A stretch of 54,203 bases of DNA from an uncultured Lachnospiraceae bacterium (GCA_949502235.1 CATBDC010000023.1:1-54203), one strand, 5' to 3'; shown: positions 1 to 8,825, counted from the first letter of the stretch. The notes: generated from the letters alone by a model not told the origin. Numbers and translations are program-made.

Positions 1-17
1 AAATAGACTTGTATTGA

Positions 18-64
18 TGGCTCTGAAGCCTTAAAACAGTGGCTCTCAAGCATTAGAATAATCA
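18..64. repeat. Tandem degenerate repeat, left copy of island-flanking repeat
   Basis: Two adjacent related units lie at 18-39 and 40-64, both starting TGGCTCT and agreeing at about 17 of 22 positions. The second unit recurs at 19789-19813 with one mismatch in 25 bases (A at 52, T at 19801). The far copy sits directly before an integrase remnant, so this pair may mark the two ends of an inserted segment of about 19.7 kb. The repeat is seen directly; its role as an attachment site is inference. Confidence 0.5.
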
Positions 65-157
65 GCAGCAGGGCGATACAAAGATTTCCTGCGGGCAAGG
101 AAAAATTATTGACACGATTGATCCGATTTCCTATTTTTCCCCTATATTACATAAAAT

Positions 158-247
158 TGTGTAAATACACAAAAAATAGGAATAACATATTGAAATAAGA
201 TTCTGCTTGTAGTAAAATAGTATTACTTAAAATTGTGTATTTGCACA
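158..247 (+). promoter_or_regulatory. Promoter flanked by two operator-like palindromes
   Basis: A sigma-A-type promoter reads TTGAAA (190-195), a 17-base spacer, then TAAAAT (213-218). One palindrome lies upstream at 158-171 (TGTGTA, two bases, TACACA). A similar one lies downstream at 234-247 (TGTGTA, two bases, TGCACA). Both are set in matching flanks (AAAATTG before, CAAAAA after). This arrangement would let a dimeric repressor bind both sides of the promoter, possibly by looping. It drives the ATPase gene starting at 266. The binding protein is unknown. Confidence 0.5.
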
Positions 248-265
248 AAAATAAGGAGTGGAAGA

Positions 266-1519
266 ATGGAAATTGAAAGAAATGGTTACCTTCAGCAGCT
301 TATTCTGAGAAAAGACAATGGAATGATAAAGGTGATTACAGGCATACGAAGATGTGGAAAATCATTTTTACTTTTTCAAATATTTAAAAAATACTTACTG
401 AAAAATGGCGTAGATGAGGGCCATGTCATTGAGATTGCGCTGGATGGTATTGCAAATGAAGAATTACGAGATCCAAAAATATGTTATCAGCACGTGAAAA
501 CTGCAGTAAAAGACGATGAAAGATATTATCTGCTTTTAGATGAAATACAATTTATGCCCCGATTTGAAGAGGTACTGAACAGCCTGCTCCGCATAAGTAA
601 TATTGACATCTATGTGACAGGCAGCAATTCCAGATTTCTGTCCAGTGACATTGTAACAGAGTTTCGGGGCAGGGGAGATGAAATCAGGGTTTATCCTCTT
701 TCTTTTGCAGAATTCTATTCTGCCTGCGATGGAGAATATGAGGATGTATGGAACGATTATATGATTTATGGAGGACTGCCGCAGGTTGCCGGATTTCATA
801 CGGAACGCCAGAAGGCAGAATATTTGAAAAACATTTTTACAAACGTATACCTGAAGGATGTTGTGGAAAGAAATGGTATTCAAAGTATGGACGATTTGAA
901 TACGCTGGTTGATATTCTGGCATCTGCCATCGGGGCGCCGACAAATCCAACCCGGATTTCCAATACCTTTGCAAGTGAACGCCAGATTAGCTATACGAAT
1001 AAAACAATATCCAAACATATCGATTACCTTGAGGAAGCATTCCTGATTTCAAAATCCAATCGTTATGATATTAAAGGAAGAAAATATGTTGGTGCGAATT
1101 TAAAGTATTATTTTACGGATGTAGGTCTTAGAAATGCAAGATTAAATTTCCGGCAGCAGGAGCCGACCCATATTATGGAGAATATCGTTTATAACGAATT
1201 GCTAATCCGCGGATATAATGTTGATACAGGCATTATAGATATGTACGGAAAAAATAAAGAAGGAAAACGCATACGCAGGCAGCTTGAGGTTGATTTTGTA
1301 GTGAATCAGGGAAGCCAGAGATATTATATTCAAGCAGCCTATGATATGACATCAAAGGAAAAGCAGTCGCAGGAATTTCGTTCTCTGCGTAATATTCCAG
1401 ATTCCTTTAAGAAAATAGTGATTGTAGGCGGAACGGCAAAACCTTGGAGAAATGAAGAAGGATTTGTCATCATGGGAATGAAGTATTTTCTTTTGAATCC
1501 AGACAGCCTGGAATTTTGA
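266..1519 (+). CDS. AAA-family ATPase with DUF4143 domain
   Basis: A protein of 417 residues in the AAA_14/DUF4143 family. It shows a Walker A motif (GIRRCGKS, around residue 26), a Walker B motif (YLLLDEIQ) and a sensor segment (VTGSNS). The C-terminal domain carries the family signature MENIVYNEL followed by EVDFVV and YYIQA, which resembles the core of a PD-(D/E)XK nuclease fold. The start at 266 is chosen because AAGGAGTGG precedes it; the frame is open 33 bases further up but has no ribosome site there. These proteins are common in gut bacteria as stand-alone accessory genes and their cellular role is not established. The promoter with paired palindromes upstream suggests repression. It lies inside the repeat-bounded region but has no evident link to mannan metabolism. 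Confidence 0.85.
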   Translation: MEIERNGYLQQLILRKDNGMIKVITGIRRCGKSFLLFQIFKKYLLKNGVDEGHVIEIALDGIANEELRDPKICYQHVKTAVKDDERYYLLLDEIQFMPRFEEVLNSLLRISNIDIYVTGSNSRFLSSDIVTEFRGRGDEIRVYPLSFAEFYSACDGEYEDVWNDYMIYGGLPQVAGFHTERQKAEYLKNIFTNVYLKDVVERNGIQSMDDLNTLVDILASAIGAPTNPTRISNTFASERQISYTNKTISKHIDYLEEAFLISKSNRYDIKGRKYVGANLKYYFTDVGLRNARLNFRQQEPTHIMENIVYNELLIRGYNVDTGIIDMYGKNKEGKRIRRQLEVDFVVNQGSQRYYIQAAYDMTSKEKQSQEFRSLRNIPDSFKKIVIVGGTAKPWRNEEGFVIMGMKYFLLNPDSLEF

Positions 1520-1538
1520 TATACCAGACAGTATAAAA

Positions 1539-1724
1539 ATGGTGCGCAATAAACATAACACCCCGGGTATTATTAAATACCCGTTCTGGCAGATGACAGC
1601 TAAAAATCCGAGCGCTGTCTATGCCTGTGTCAATTACGGCGAAGCGGTCTGCCCGAAAGAAATTGAGACACGGTCCATTTGCATTGACGGGGATATTGGA
1701 ACGGTGCTTTCTGATTTGAGGTGA
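1539..1724 (+). CDS. Small hypothetical protein
   Basis: An open frame of 61 codons between the ATPase and a truncated DUF5131-like gene; the next frame starts five bases after its stop. I do not recognise the product. A perfect 8-base-pair hairpin (1564-1583) falls inside its first third, and no good ribosome site precedes the ATG. It may be a remnant of a longer gene or a genuine small partner of the DUF5131 gene. Low certainty. Confidence 0.3.
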   Translation: MVRNKHNTPGIIKYPFWQMTAKNPSAVYACVNYGEAVCPKEIETRSICIDGDIGTVLSDLR

Positions 1725-1728
1725 TGCT

Positions 1729-1830
1729 ATGCATGATATATGGAATCCATGGCACGGCTGTGTAAAATGCAGCGAGGGATGTCAGCATTGCTATATGTAT
1801 TTTCTCGACCGTTACGTTGACAAACTATGA
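1729..1830 (+). pseudogene. Truncated DUF5131 (Gp37/Gp68-like) gene
   Basis: After a GAGGTGAT ribosome site the frame begins MHDIWNPWHGC and carries a CVKCSEGCQHCYMY cysteine cluster, which is the amino-terminal signature of DUF5131 proteins (phage Gp37/Gp68 family, usually around 250 residues or more). It then runs into a stop after 33 codons. The break lies at GTTGACAAACTATGA, just where the promoter of the first mannan-locus regulator begins, and GTTGACAA occurs twice there (1815-1822, 1834-1841). This suggests a recombination junction that joined the mannan locus to an older accessory gene. Confidence 0.6.
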
Positions 1831-1834
1831 TTTG

Positions 1835-1886
1835 TTGACAATTCCATAAATTTAATGTATTATGAAAATTAATTAAATAAGATTAA
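1835..1886 (+). promoter_or_regulatory. Promoter and operator of first LacI gene
   Basis: A near-consensus promoter, TTGACA (1835-1840), 17 bases, TATTAT (1858-1863). Five bases downstream an 18-base site at 1869-1886 begins TTAAT and ends GATTAA. The same 18-base pattern, matching at 14 positions, lies at 3233-3250 at the same place in the second regulator's promoter. It would cover the transcription start, as expected of a repressing operator. Confidence 0.6.
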
Positions 1887-1923
1887 ATAAACATAGTTGA
1901 ATTTATGAAAATGAGGGAAATAT

Positions 1924-2940
1924 ATGGCTAAGGATGTGACTTTGGCAGATATAGCAGCGAAAGTCGGAGTAAGTAATGTCGCAGTCTCTAAAGCATTGTC
2001 AGGGAAACCCGGAGTGAGTGATGAACTTAGGATAAGAATAAAGCAGGTGGCTGACCGCATGGGATATACGGCAAATCCATCCGGAAAATCTGTAGTTGTA
2101 GAAACGGGAAATATAGGAGTGATCATTCCGGAGAACTATTATGGATATTCGCTTTCTTTTTATGGACAGTTGTATGAAAAGGTTGTAAAGACTCTGTATA
2201 ATAATAAATACTACGGCATTATGGAATTGCTTTCCAAAGAGGACGAACAGGAAACGAATATTCCCAAAGTTCTGCGGGATGGAAAAGTAGACGGCTTGAT
2301 CTTTATGGGACAAATGGATGAGAATTATATCTGTATGATGTTGGAAAAATCAGAACTTCCAGTTTTTTTCCTTGATACCTATAAGCCGTCTATTGCGCTT
2401 GATACGGTGATTTCTGATGGATATTACGGAACTTATCTGTTGACAGATTATCTGATCAGAAATGGGCATAGAAAAATTGGTTTTGTTGGAAATATAGAAG
2501 CTACAGACAGCATTGCCGACCGGTTTTGGGGGTACCGGAAGGCTTTGAGGGAAAATCATATAGAGTTTGAGGCTAAGTGGGAAATCCCAGATCGCAGTCA
2601 ATATGGAAAAATTGGTGATAAGATATTATATGGAAGAAGAGAGTTGGAAGCCTATGTATGTAATTGTGACTCTGCAGCACAGGTTGTGATTCAGGATTTG
2701 GAGGAAATGGGTTATTCTGTTCCGGAAGATATATCTGTTGTTGGGTTTGATGATTTTCTTCCAGTCGGCGGCGGAATGGATGCAGACAGGATTACATCAT
2801 ATAGCGTTAATATGGAACGAATGGCAGAGGCATGTGTTGAATCTTTGATAAAGAAGATTAAGCATCAAAAGTATATTGAAGGGATCCAGATTGTGACTGG
2901 AAAAATAGTCGAGAAGAAAACGGTGAAAGAACGTAATTGA
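1924..2940 (+). CDS. LacI-family transcriptional regulator
   Basis: A 338-residue LacI/GalR regulator. The helix-turn-helix is at residues 5-27 (VTLADIAAKVGVSNVAVSKAL), followed by a hinge near residues 50-58 and a periplasmic-binding-protein-type effector domain. GYYGTYLLTDYLIRNGHRKIGFVG and the ISVVGFDDF segment are typical landmarks of that domain. A GAGGG ribosome site precedes the ATG. It is transcribed from its own strong promoter and closed by a terminator, so it is a separate unit from the operon it probably controls. Its effector is probably a manno-oligosaccharide or a product of its breakdown; this is inferred from context. Confidence 0.9.
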   Translation: MAKDVTLADIAAKVGVSNVAVSKALSGKPGVSDELRIRIKQVADRMGYTANPSGKSVVVETGNIGVIIPENYYGYSLSFYGQLYEKVVKTLYNNKYYGIMELLSKEDEQETNIPKVLRDGKVDGLIFMGQMDENYICMMLEKSELPVFFLDTYKPSIALDTVISDGYYGTYLLTDYLIRNGHRKIGFVGNIEATDSIADRFWGYRKALRENHIEFEAKWEIPDRSQYGKIGDKILYGRRELEAYVCNCDSAAQVVIQDLEEMGYSVPEDISVVGFDDFLPVGGGMDADRITSYSVNMERMAEACVESLIKKIKHQKYIEGIQIVTGKIVEKKTVKERN

Positions 2941-2969
2941 AAGTCATAATGGTGGAAAATCTTTATTGT

Positions 2970-3017
2970 GGCAATAAGATATGCCGGGGTGGTTCCGGTA
3001 TATTTTATTGCCTTTTT
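2970..3017 (+). terminator. Rho-independent terminator after first LacI gene
   Basis: An 18-base stem (2970-2987 pairing with 2995-3012, 16 positions complementary) closes a 7-base loop and is followed by five T residues. The rest of the gap up to 3199 is very A/T-rich and holds nothing else that I can identify. Confidence 0.85.
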
Positions 3018-3199
3018 ATATGATATGAGACAGAAAGTTCAATTTGAAAATCTAAATATATTAACATATTTTAAATTTATTAATTGTAAATAGGTTTGTA
3101 TATAGTCGAATAAAAACAAAAAAATATGGTAAATATGCACAAAAATTAGAATTAATAATTGTATAATATGTAGAAAATAAAGATACGTAAAATATTGTG

Positions 3200-3250
3200 T
3201 TGAATAATAAAATTAACTATAATATAATTAAGTTAATCTAGAAAGATTAA
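3200..3250 (+). promoter_or_regulatory. Promoter and operator of the mannan operon
   Basis: TTGAAT (3200-3205), 17 bases, TATAAT (3223-3228). A palindrome TTAATCT-AGAA-AGATTAA (3233-3250) starts four bases after the -10 box. It matches the site at 1869-1886 in both sequence and position. No other clear promoter was found between here and 17866, so this is probably the start of a long operon from the second LacI gene to the isomerase. Confidence 0.6.
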
Positions 3251-3293
3251 TAAAAGATAACCAAGAATTGTATGGCGACTGGAGCTGCGCGGT

Positions 3294-4400
3294 ATGAAAC
3301 AGAAAAAGGAAATCCGGCTGGAGGATATTGCAAAAGAATTAAATATTAGTACAGTAACGGTTTCGAATGCGCTTTCCGGCAGGAAAGGGGTGAGCGATTC
3401 TCTGAGAAGTACTGTCGTAAGAATGGCAAAAGAATTGGGATATGATGTTTCAAGGTATCACGAAAGGAAAAGAGAGGAAGGAATCAGGTTTGGTGTTCTG
3501 CTGTCAGAAGAATATTTTAATATGGCATGTTCGTTCCAATGGATACTTTATCAGCAGATAGTTTATGCGGCTTCTAAAAAGGATATTTCCGTTTTCCTGA
3601 AAATCGTTGAGGAGAAGAAAGGGATTAATGGGATAAATCTGGAAGAATGGGACAGTTCTGTAGATGGCCTGATGATCATCAGTAAGGTAAAGAGCAAAGA
3701 AATAGAGGAATTATTACGGAGTATGAATGTTCCGGTTATACTGCTTGATGTTTTGGAATCCATGTCAGATGATTCAAAGTACAGTACATATGTTAAAGAT
3801 CGGATTGAGTTTATCCAGGAAAGCATGCCGGTCTGTGATTTGGTACGGCAGAATCCTTATATGGGAGTATGCAGGACAGTCAGATATTTGCTGGAGAGAG
3901 GACATGAAAATATTGCATTTGTTGCCCCTGCTGATTCGAGGGACTACATGCAGGAGCATTATCTTGGATTCTGCAGAGGGATGGGGGAATACGGGAAGGC
4001 TGTAAGAGAAGAGTGGATTATAAAAAATGACATGGTATTGAAAGATGGCATTTATACGGAACAGATTGTGCTTCCGAAGATTATGCCGACTGCATTTGTT
4101 TGCATCGGTTTTCACACGGCAGGTTTATTGTATGAAGAACTGCTCCGGAAAGGATTCCAAATTCCGGAAGATGTTTCATTGATTGCATATGATCATTTAT
4201 ATGCCGCGTGTTCGTCCGGATACGCCTTTTTAAAACAGCTTACGTCCTGTAGTCCGGATATCCGATTGATAGCTATGACGGCAGTAGATATTTTGTTAAG
4301 AAGGAAAGATAATCCGGATATGGATTATGGAACCATATATGCAGGCGACAAGATCATAGAAGGAAAGAGTGTAAAAGATATTAAGGCTCTGCGGCCTTAA
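3294..4400 (+). CDS. LacI-family transcriptional regulator, operon-proximal
   Basis: A 368-residue LacI/GalR protein with a helix-turn-helix at about residues 9-31 (IRLEDIAKELNISTVTVSNAL) and a sugar-binding effector domain ending near residue 345. It is only distantly similar to the regulator at 1924, so it is not a recent duplicate. A GGAG nine bases before the ATG is the likely ribosome site. It is the first gene of the operon, 26 bases before the binding-protein gene. The shared operator suggests that the two regulators recognise the same site or cross-regulate. Confidence 0.9.
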   Translation: MKQKKEIRLEDIAKELNISTVTVSNALSGRKGVSDSLRSTVVRMAKELGYDVSRYHERKREEGIRFGVLLSEEYFNMACSFQWILYQQIVYAASKKDISVFLKIVEEKKGINGINLEEWDSSVDGLMIISKVKSKEIEELLRSMNVPVILLDVLESMSDDSKYSTYVKDRIEFIQESMPVCDLVRQNPYMGVCRTVRYLLERGHENIAFVAPADSRDYMQEHYLGFCRGMGEYGKAVREEWIIKNDMVLKDGIYTEQIVLPKIMPTAFVCIGFHTAGLLYEELLRKGFQIPEDVSLIAYDHLYAACSSGYAFLKQLTSCSPDIRLIAMTAVDILLRRKDNPDMDYGTIYAGDKIIEGKSVKDIKALRP

Positions 4401-4426
4401 AATAAAAAAACAAAAGGAGAGTAATT

Positions 4427-5796
4427 ATGAAAAACAAAGTTTTGAAAAGGATGTTTGCAGCATCGCTTGCAGCGGTAATGATGATGTCATTAGGCGCTTG
4501 CGGGCAGAAGAAGCAGGTGGAAAAGCAGGAGATGGATGTAACGATTGATCAGATTACGGTGGGCGAGGATTACACGGACATCAAGGCGGATCTTAAGTTC
4601 CTGACTCACAAGACAGATGTGGTGGATACTACTTTTAAAGGTTATATTGAAGAATTTCAGAAACTATATCCGAACGTAAATATTGAATATGAAGGGATCA
4701 CGGCATATGCGGATGATATCACCACGCGTCTTACCACCGGCGACTGGGGAGACATCTGTATGATACCCACAACAGTGGATAAAGATGAATTGGGAAATTA
4801 CTTTACCGTGTTGGGAGACAAGGCAGCGCTGGCAGAAACTTATGAGGATAATATGCTGAATAATTTTACATACCAGAATACGGTGTACGGCCTTCCGTCC
4901 ATGGCAAATGTCCAGGGCGTGATATATAATAAGAAGGTATTCGAGGACGCGGGAGTCAAAGAGCTGCCGAAAACACCGGATGAATTTCTGGATGCACTCC
5001 AGGCAATCAAGGATAAAACAGATGCAATCCCGTTATATACCAATTTTGCCGCAAGCTGGACGATGACGGCATGGGATTCTTTGATTGACGGCGGCGCCAC
5101 GGGAGACCCGGACTTTGCAAATACAGGGCTTGCAAAAGGCGAGAATCCGTTCCAGACAGAGGTGATGGGACAGGCCCTTATGCCGTTTATAATACGCTCT
5201 ATGAGGCGGTAAAGAGAGGACTTACAGAGGAAGACCCCACCACTACGGACTGGGAAGGAAGCAAGGGAATGCTGAATAACGGCCAGATTGGATGTATGGT
5301 ACCTGGTTCATGGTCTGTGGTACAGATACAGCAGGCAGGAGAACACGCAGATGACATCGGATATATGGCATTTCCGATTACGGTTGACGGAAAACAGTAT
5401 GCGGCTGCAGGTCCTGATTATAATTATGGTATTAACTGCAACAGCTCCAAGGATAATCAGATTGCAGCTATGTGTTATATCAAATGGCTGGTAGAGAAAT
5501 CCGGATTCGCACAGGGAGAAGGCGGACTTTCTGTAGTAATCGGCGATGAGTATCCGGAGGCTTTGAAAGCACTGGACGGAATCGGACTTGTAGTGAATAA
5601 TCCGGCAGAAGAAGGAGAAGAGAATCTTTTTAATGATATCAATAACGATTCTGAGCTTGGAGTAAATGTATCAGGAGCTATCGCGACAGAGATTGTCGAG
5701 GAAGCGGTATCAGGAACGAAGACAATGGATGAGATGGTTGACGAATGGAATGAGAAGTGGACGGCCGCTCAGGAATCAAACGGTGTAGAACACTAG
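4427..5796 (+). pseudogene. Frameshifted sugar ABC substrate-binding lipoprotein
   Basis: An extracellular solute-binding protein of family 1, serving the permeases downstream. It has a lipoprotein signal peptide with a lipobox ending LGAC (Cys25). The intact frame stops at 5212. The rest of the protein continues in another frame from about 5161 (GDGTGPYAVYNTLYEAVKRG) to 5796. Adding one G in the GG at 5161-5162 restores a single frame of about 456 residues, the usual length for this family. The first piece keeps only the first half of the fold and the second lacks a signal and a ribosome site, so the receptor is probably non-functional. It could also be a sequencing error in a short G run. 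In related mannan loci this protein binds beta-manno-oligosaccharides. Confidence 0.85.
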
Positions 5797-5806
5797 ATGA
5801 AAAAGA

Positions 5807-5833
5807 CGGGGGAGGGGATTAACGCTTCCCCCG
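5807..5833 (+). promoter_or_regulatory. Intercistronic hairpin after binding-protein gene
   Basis: A G/C-rich stem (CGGGGGA at 5807-5813 pairing with TCCCCCG at 5827-5833) lies between the binding-protein and permease genes and has no T tract. Such hairpins commonly stabilise the message of the abundant binding protein relative to the permeases. Confidence 0.5.
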
Positions 5834-5854
5834 ATTAAGAAAGGAGTGGGATTG

Positions 5855-6832
5855 ATGAACGAAAAGAAAAGCTTCAAAGCATGGATCCAGTCAGGAAAAG
5901 TAAACCGGAAACTGTGTATTTTTGCATTTATGTTAGTGCCGGTAGCGCTGCTGGTCATTTTTACTTATGTGCCGTTTTTTAAGATGATCGGATTCAGCTT
6001 CTATGATATGAAGTATATTGGTGACAGGGAATTTGTGGGACTGGAGAATTATATAGAGGTCTTCACAAGAAAAGACTGTTTCCAGGCATTAAAGCTGAGT
6101 TTGTACTATATCGTGGCGTCTTTTATACAACTTGCGCTTGCATTGTATTTTGCATCAGTCTTAAGCTTCAAGGTAAAGGGAAGCGGGGGTTTCAAAGGGC
6201 TTATGTTTTTCCCATATCTGGTATGCGGTATCGCGGTAGGTTTTATCTTTAAGTTTTTCTATACCAGAGGGTTTGTATTTGATACGGTGCTCCAGTGGTG
6301 TGGGTTTAACTTAGAACAGCTTCCTTACTGGCTGAAGGATACGAGTATCAATAACATATCGGTTGCGGCAACTTCCATATGGAGGTATATGGGACAGGGC
6401 ATGGTTATGTTTATCGGTGCAATCATGTCGGTGGACGCATCCCTTTATGAAGCAGGTGATATTGACGGGGCGAACAGTTTCCAGAAGTTTTTCTATATTA
6501 TTCTGCCAAATATTAAAACGATTATTGTGCTGAATATGATCCTTTCTATTACAGGTTCTTTAAGTGTATTCGAGCCGCCATATGTTATTACCGGCGGTGA
6601 TTTTGGCACGGGAACTTACTTTGTAATCATGAATAAACTGGCGCATGAAAGCCAGAAGGTGGGTCTTGCATCTGCGATGGCAGTGGTATTGCTTGTACTG
6701 ATCATGATTGCAACGCTGATACAGAAGGGAATTGAGAAATATTATTTTGGCGTGGGTGATTCGGAACCGATCCGTGAGATCAGAAAACGTAAGAAACGTA
6801 TGGCAATGGCAGCAAAAGGGGGTGCAAAATAA
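5855..6832 (+). CDS. CUT1 sugar ABC transporter permease (MalF/MsmF-type)
   Basis: A membrane protein of 325 residues with six predicted hydrophobic spans, the first at about residues 19-40. The cytoplasmic EAA loop (EAGDIDGANSFQKFFYIILP, around residues 199-218) contacts the ATPase subunit. ATG 5855 is chosen because AAGGAGTGG sits at 5841-5849. It pairs with the permease that overlaps its stop by one base. No ATP-binding subunit is encoded nearby, which is usual for CUT1 importers that share an MsmK-type ATPase. By context it imports manno-oligosaccharides. Confidence 0.9.
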   Translation: MNEKKSFKAWIQSGKVNRKLCIFAFMLVPVALLVIFTYVPFFKMIGFSFYDMKYIGDREFVGLENYIEVFTRKDCFQALKLSLYYIVASFIQLALALYFASVLSFKVKGSGGFKGLMFFPYLVCGIAVGFIFKFFYTRGFVFDTVLQWCGFNLEQLPYWLKDTSINNISVAATSIWRYMGQGMVMFIGAIMSVDASLYEAGDIDGANSFQKFFYIILPNIKTIIVLNMILSITGSLSVFEPPYVITGGDFGTGTYFVIMNKLAHESQKVGLASAMAVVLLVLIMIATLIQKGIEKYYFGVGDSEPIREIRKRKKRMAMAAKGGAK

Positions 6833-7677
6833 TGTCAAAGGGGAAAACAAAAAGAATCATAATTACCGTTTTAAAATATATTACACTGATTCTTGGGGCA
6901 TTTATATCCGTGCTTCCAATCGTAGTATGTGTCATAACTGCATTTAAGACGCCGGAAGAATATGCGTCCACAAATGTTATGACACTCCCTCAGAGCTGGG
7001 CCTATTTTGAAAACTTTATACAAGCATGGTCCCAGGCTAATATGGGGATCGCATTCAGAAACTCCATCATTATCCTGGTATGTGTACTGGCAGGTTCTAT
7101 CATGACAGGTTCTATGCTTGCCTACGTGCTCAGCCGTTTCAAATTCAAGGGGAACGGTCTGGTAAGGAATATGTTCTTATTTGCTTCGCTGCTTCCGGGT
7201 ATTGCCATGCAGGTATCCGTGTACCAGATTATGTATAGTCTGGGATGGATCAATTTCCTGCCGGGATATATCATCATGATGTGTGGAACAGATATTATCT
7301 CTATTTACATCTTCATCCAGTTTTTTGAAAATATTCCAGATTCGCTGGATGAATCAGCGATTATGGATGGGTGTACTTATTTCGGCGTATTCTTTAGAAT
7401 ACTGTTTCCACTGTTGAAACCGGCGATTGTTACAGTCATGATTTTGAAAGGTGTTGGAGTATACAACGAATACTATACGGCAAATCTTTATCTGCAGGAC
7501 AAGAACAGACTGGTCACTGTTGCGACTTCGCTGTTTAAGTTTACGGGGCCGCTTGGAAATCAGTATAACTATATTTGCGCGGGTGTGATTATTACGATGG
7601 TACCGGCCCTGATTGTATTTATCCTCTGCCAGAAACAAATCTACGGCGGACTGGCAGCAGGAGCTGTAAAGGGTTAA
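6832..7677 (+). CDS. CUT1 sugar ABC transporter permease (MalG/MsmG-type)
   Basis: A 281-residue permease with six hydrophobic spans and an EAA loop (DESAIMDGCTYFGVFFRILF, residues 173-192). It starts in the overlap TAATG with the first permease, so the two are translationally coupled. Together they form the membrane channel of the oligosaccharide importer whose binding protein is frameshifted upstream. The gene looks intact. Confidence 0.9.
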   Translation: MSKGKTKRIIITVLKYITLILGAFISVLPIVVCVITAFKTPEEYASTNVMTLPQSWAYFENFIQAWSQANMGIAFRNSIIILVCVLAGSIMTGSMLAYVLSRFKFKGNGLVRNMFLFASLLPGIAMQVSVYQIMYSLGWINFLPGYIIMMCGTDIISIYIFIQFFENIPDSLDESAIMDGCTYFGVFFRILFPLLKPAIVTVMILKGVGVYNEYYTANLYLQDKNRLVTVATSLFKFTGPLGNQYNYICAGVIITMVPALIVFILCQKQIYGGLAAGAVKG

Positions 7678-7708
7678 GCGCTTTTAGATAAGAATGAAGG
7701 AGATTAAT

Positions 7709-8734
7709 ATGAGTGATGTTAAGATAATCGGAGAGGCAGTGCCGAATATGCCCTGGCAGGAACGTCCTGTCGACAGTAAGGCATGGATGCCGCTCTGGCG
7801 GTACAATGACAATCCTGTGGTCGGACGCAATCCGGCCGAGGGAGTCGCGCGTATATTCAACAGTGCGGTAATGCCTTATGAAGGGGAATTTATCGGAGTA
7901 TTCCGGGGTGAGCAGACCAACGGGATTCCCTATATCTATCTCGGAAGAAGTAAGGATGCCATTTACTGGGAGTTTGACAAAGAGAAGATTCCTTTCAAAG
8001 ATGAAGAGGGAAATGATTTTATGCCGAAGTATGCATATGACCCCAGGCTGGTAAAGGTGGAAGATACCTGTTATGTAATCTGGTGCCAGGATTTTTACGG
8101 CGCTTCTATAGGTGTTGCAAAGACACAGAATTTTAAAACATTTACAAGAATTGAGAATCCGTTTCTTCCATTTAACAGAAATGCGGTACTATTCCCAAGA
8201 AAAGTGAATGGAAAGTTTTTGATGCTGTCGCGGCCGAGCGACAGCGGCCATACGCCGTTTGGGGATATCTTTATTTCGGAAAGCACTGATATGGTATATT
8301 GGGGCAGGCACCGGCATGTAATGGGAAAAGGCGAAGAATGGTGGCAGAATGTCAAGATCGGCGGCGGCGCGGCTCCGATCGAAACCAGCGAAGGGTGGCT
8401 TCTCTTCTATCACGGAGTAACTGGAACCTGCAACGGGTATGTATACAGTATCGGCGGCGCGATTTTGGATATTAATGAACCGTCTGTGGTAAAGTACCGG
8501 TGCAGTACGTTTCTCCTGACACCGGAAGAGTGGTATGAGGAGCGCGGGTTTGTGCCGAATGTGACGTTTCCCTGTGCGACAATCCACGATTCTCAAAGCG
8601 GCAGAATTGCCATCTATTACGGTGCGGCGGATACTTATGTAGGACTTGCGTTTACGAAAGTGGACGAAATAGTGGCTTATATCAAAGAGCATAGTGTTGT
8701 CATGGAGACAGATACGGAGCCTGGAAGAAGATAG
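7709..8734 (+). CDS. GH130 beta-1,4-manno-oligosaccharide phosphorylase
   Basis: A 341-residue glycoside phosphorylase of family GH130, most like subfamily 2. Such enzymes split the non-reducing mannose from beta-1,4-manno-oligosaccharides with phosphate, giving mannose-1-phosphate. The opening motif (IIGEAVPNMPW), IFNSAV and the segment YDPRL with Asp111, the expected catalytic acid, are visible. There is no signal peptide, so it works in the cytoplasm on imported sugar. ATG 7709 is preferred over 7694 because AAGGAG lies between them. Roseburia mannan loci encode the same pair of GH130 enzymes on either side of an epimerase, as here. Exact chain-length preference is inferred. Confidence 0.85.
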   Translation: MSDVKIIGEAVPNMPWQERPVDSKAWMPLWRYNDNPVVGRNPAEGVARIFNSAVMPYEGEFIGVFRGEQTNGIPYIYLGRSKDAIYWEFDKEKIPFKDEEGNDFMPKYAYDPRLVKVEDTCYVIWCQDFYGASIGVAKTQNFKTFTRIENPFLPFNRNAVLFPRKVNGKFLMLSRPSDSGHTPFGDIFISESTDMVYWGRHRHVMGKGEEWWQNVKIGGGAAPIETSEGWLLFYHGVTGTCNGYVYSIGGAILDINEPSVVKYRCSTFLLTPEEWYEERGFVPNVTFPCATIHDSQSGRIAIYYGAADTYVGLAFTKVDEIVAYIKEHSVVMETDTEPGRR

Positions 8735-8760
8735 GAATATATGTGAAGTCTTTGGCTTCT

Positions 8761-8794
8761 GGGATCCCGCAGGAGTCATGTCCTGAGGGATTCC
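8761..8794 (+). promoter_or_regulatory. Intercistronic hairpin before epimerase gene
   Basis: GATCCCGCAGGA pairs imperfectly with TCCTGAGGGATTCC across a six-base loop, in the 91-base gap between the phosphorylase and epimerase genes. It lacks a T tract, so an RNA-processing or stability role is more likely than termination. Confidence 0.4.
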
Positions 8795-8825
8795 GGGAGT
8801 GGTGCAGAGACATGGAGGAATAATC

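Noticed and set aside
7675-7686. cre-like AAGCGCTT between permease and GH130 genes
   Set aside because: It matches only the core of a catabolite-control site and overlaps the stop codon region; too weak to call.
7694-7708. Upstream ATG of the first GH130 gene
   Set aside because: The AAGGAG ribosome site lies after it, so translation should begin at 7709.
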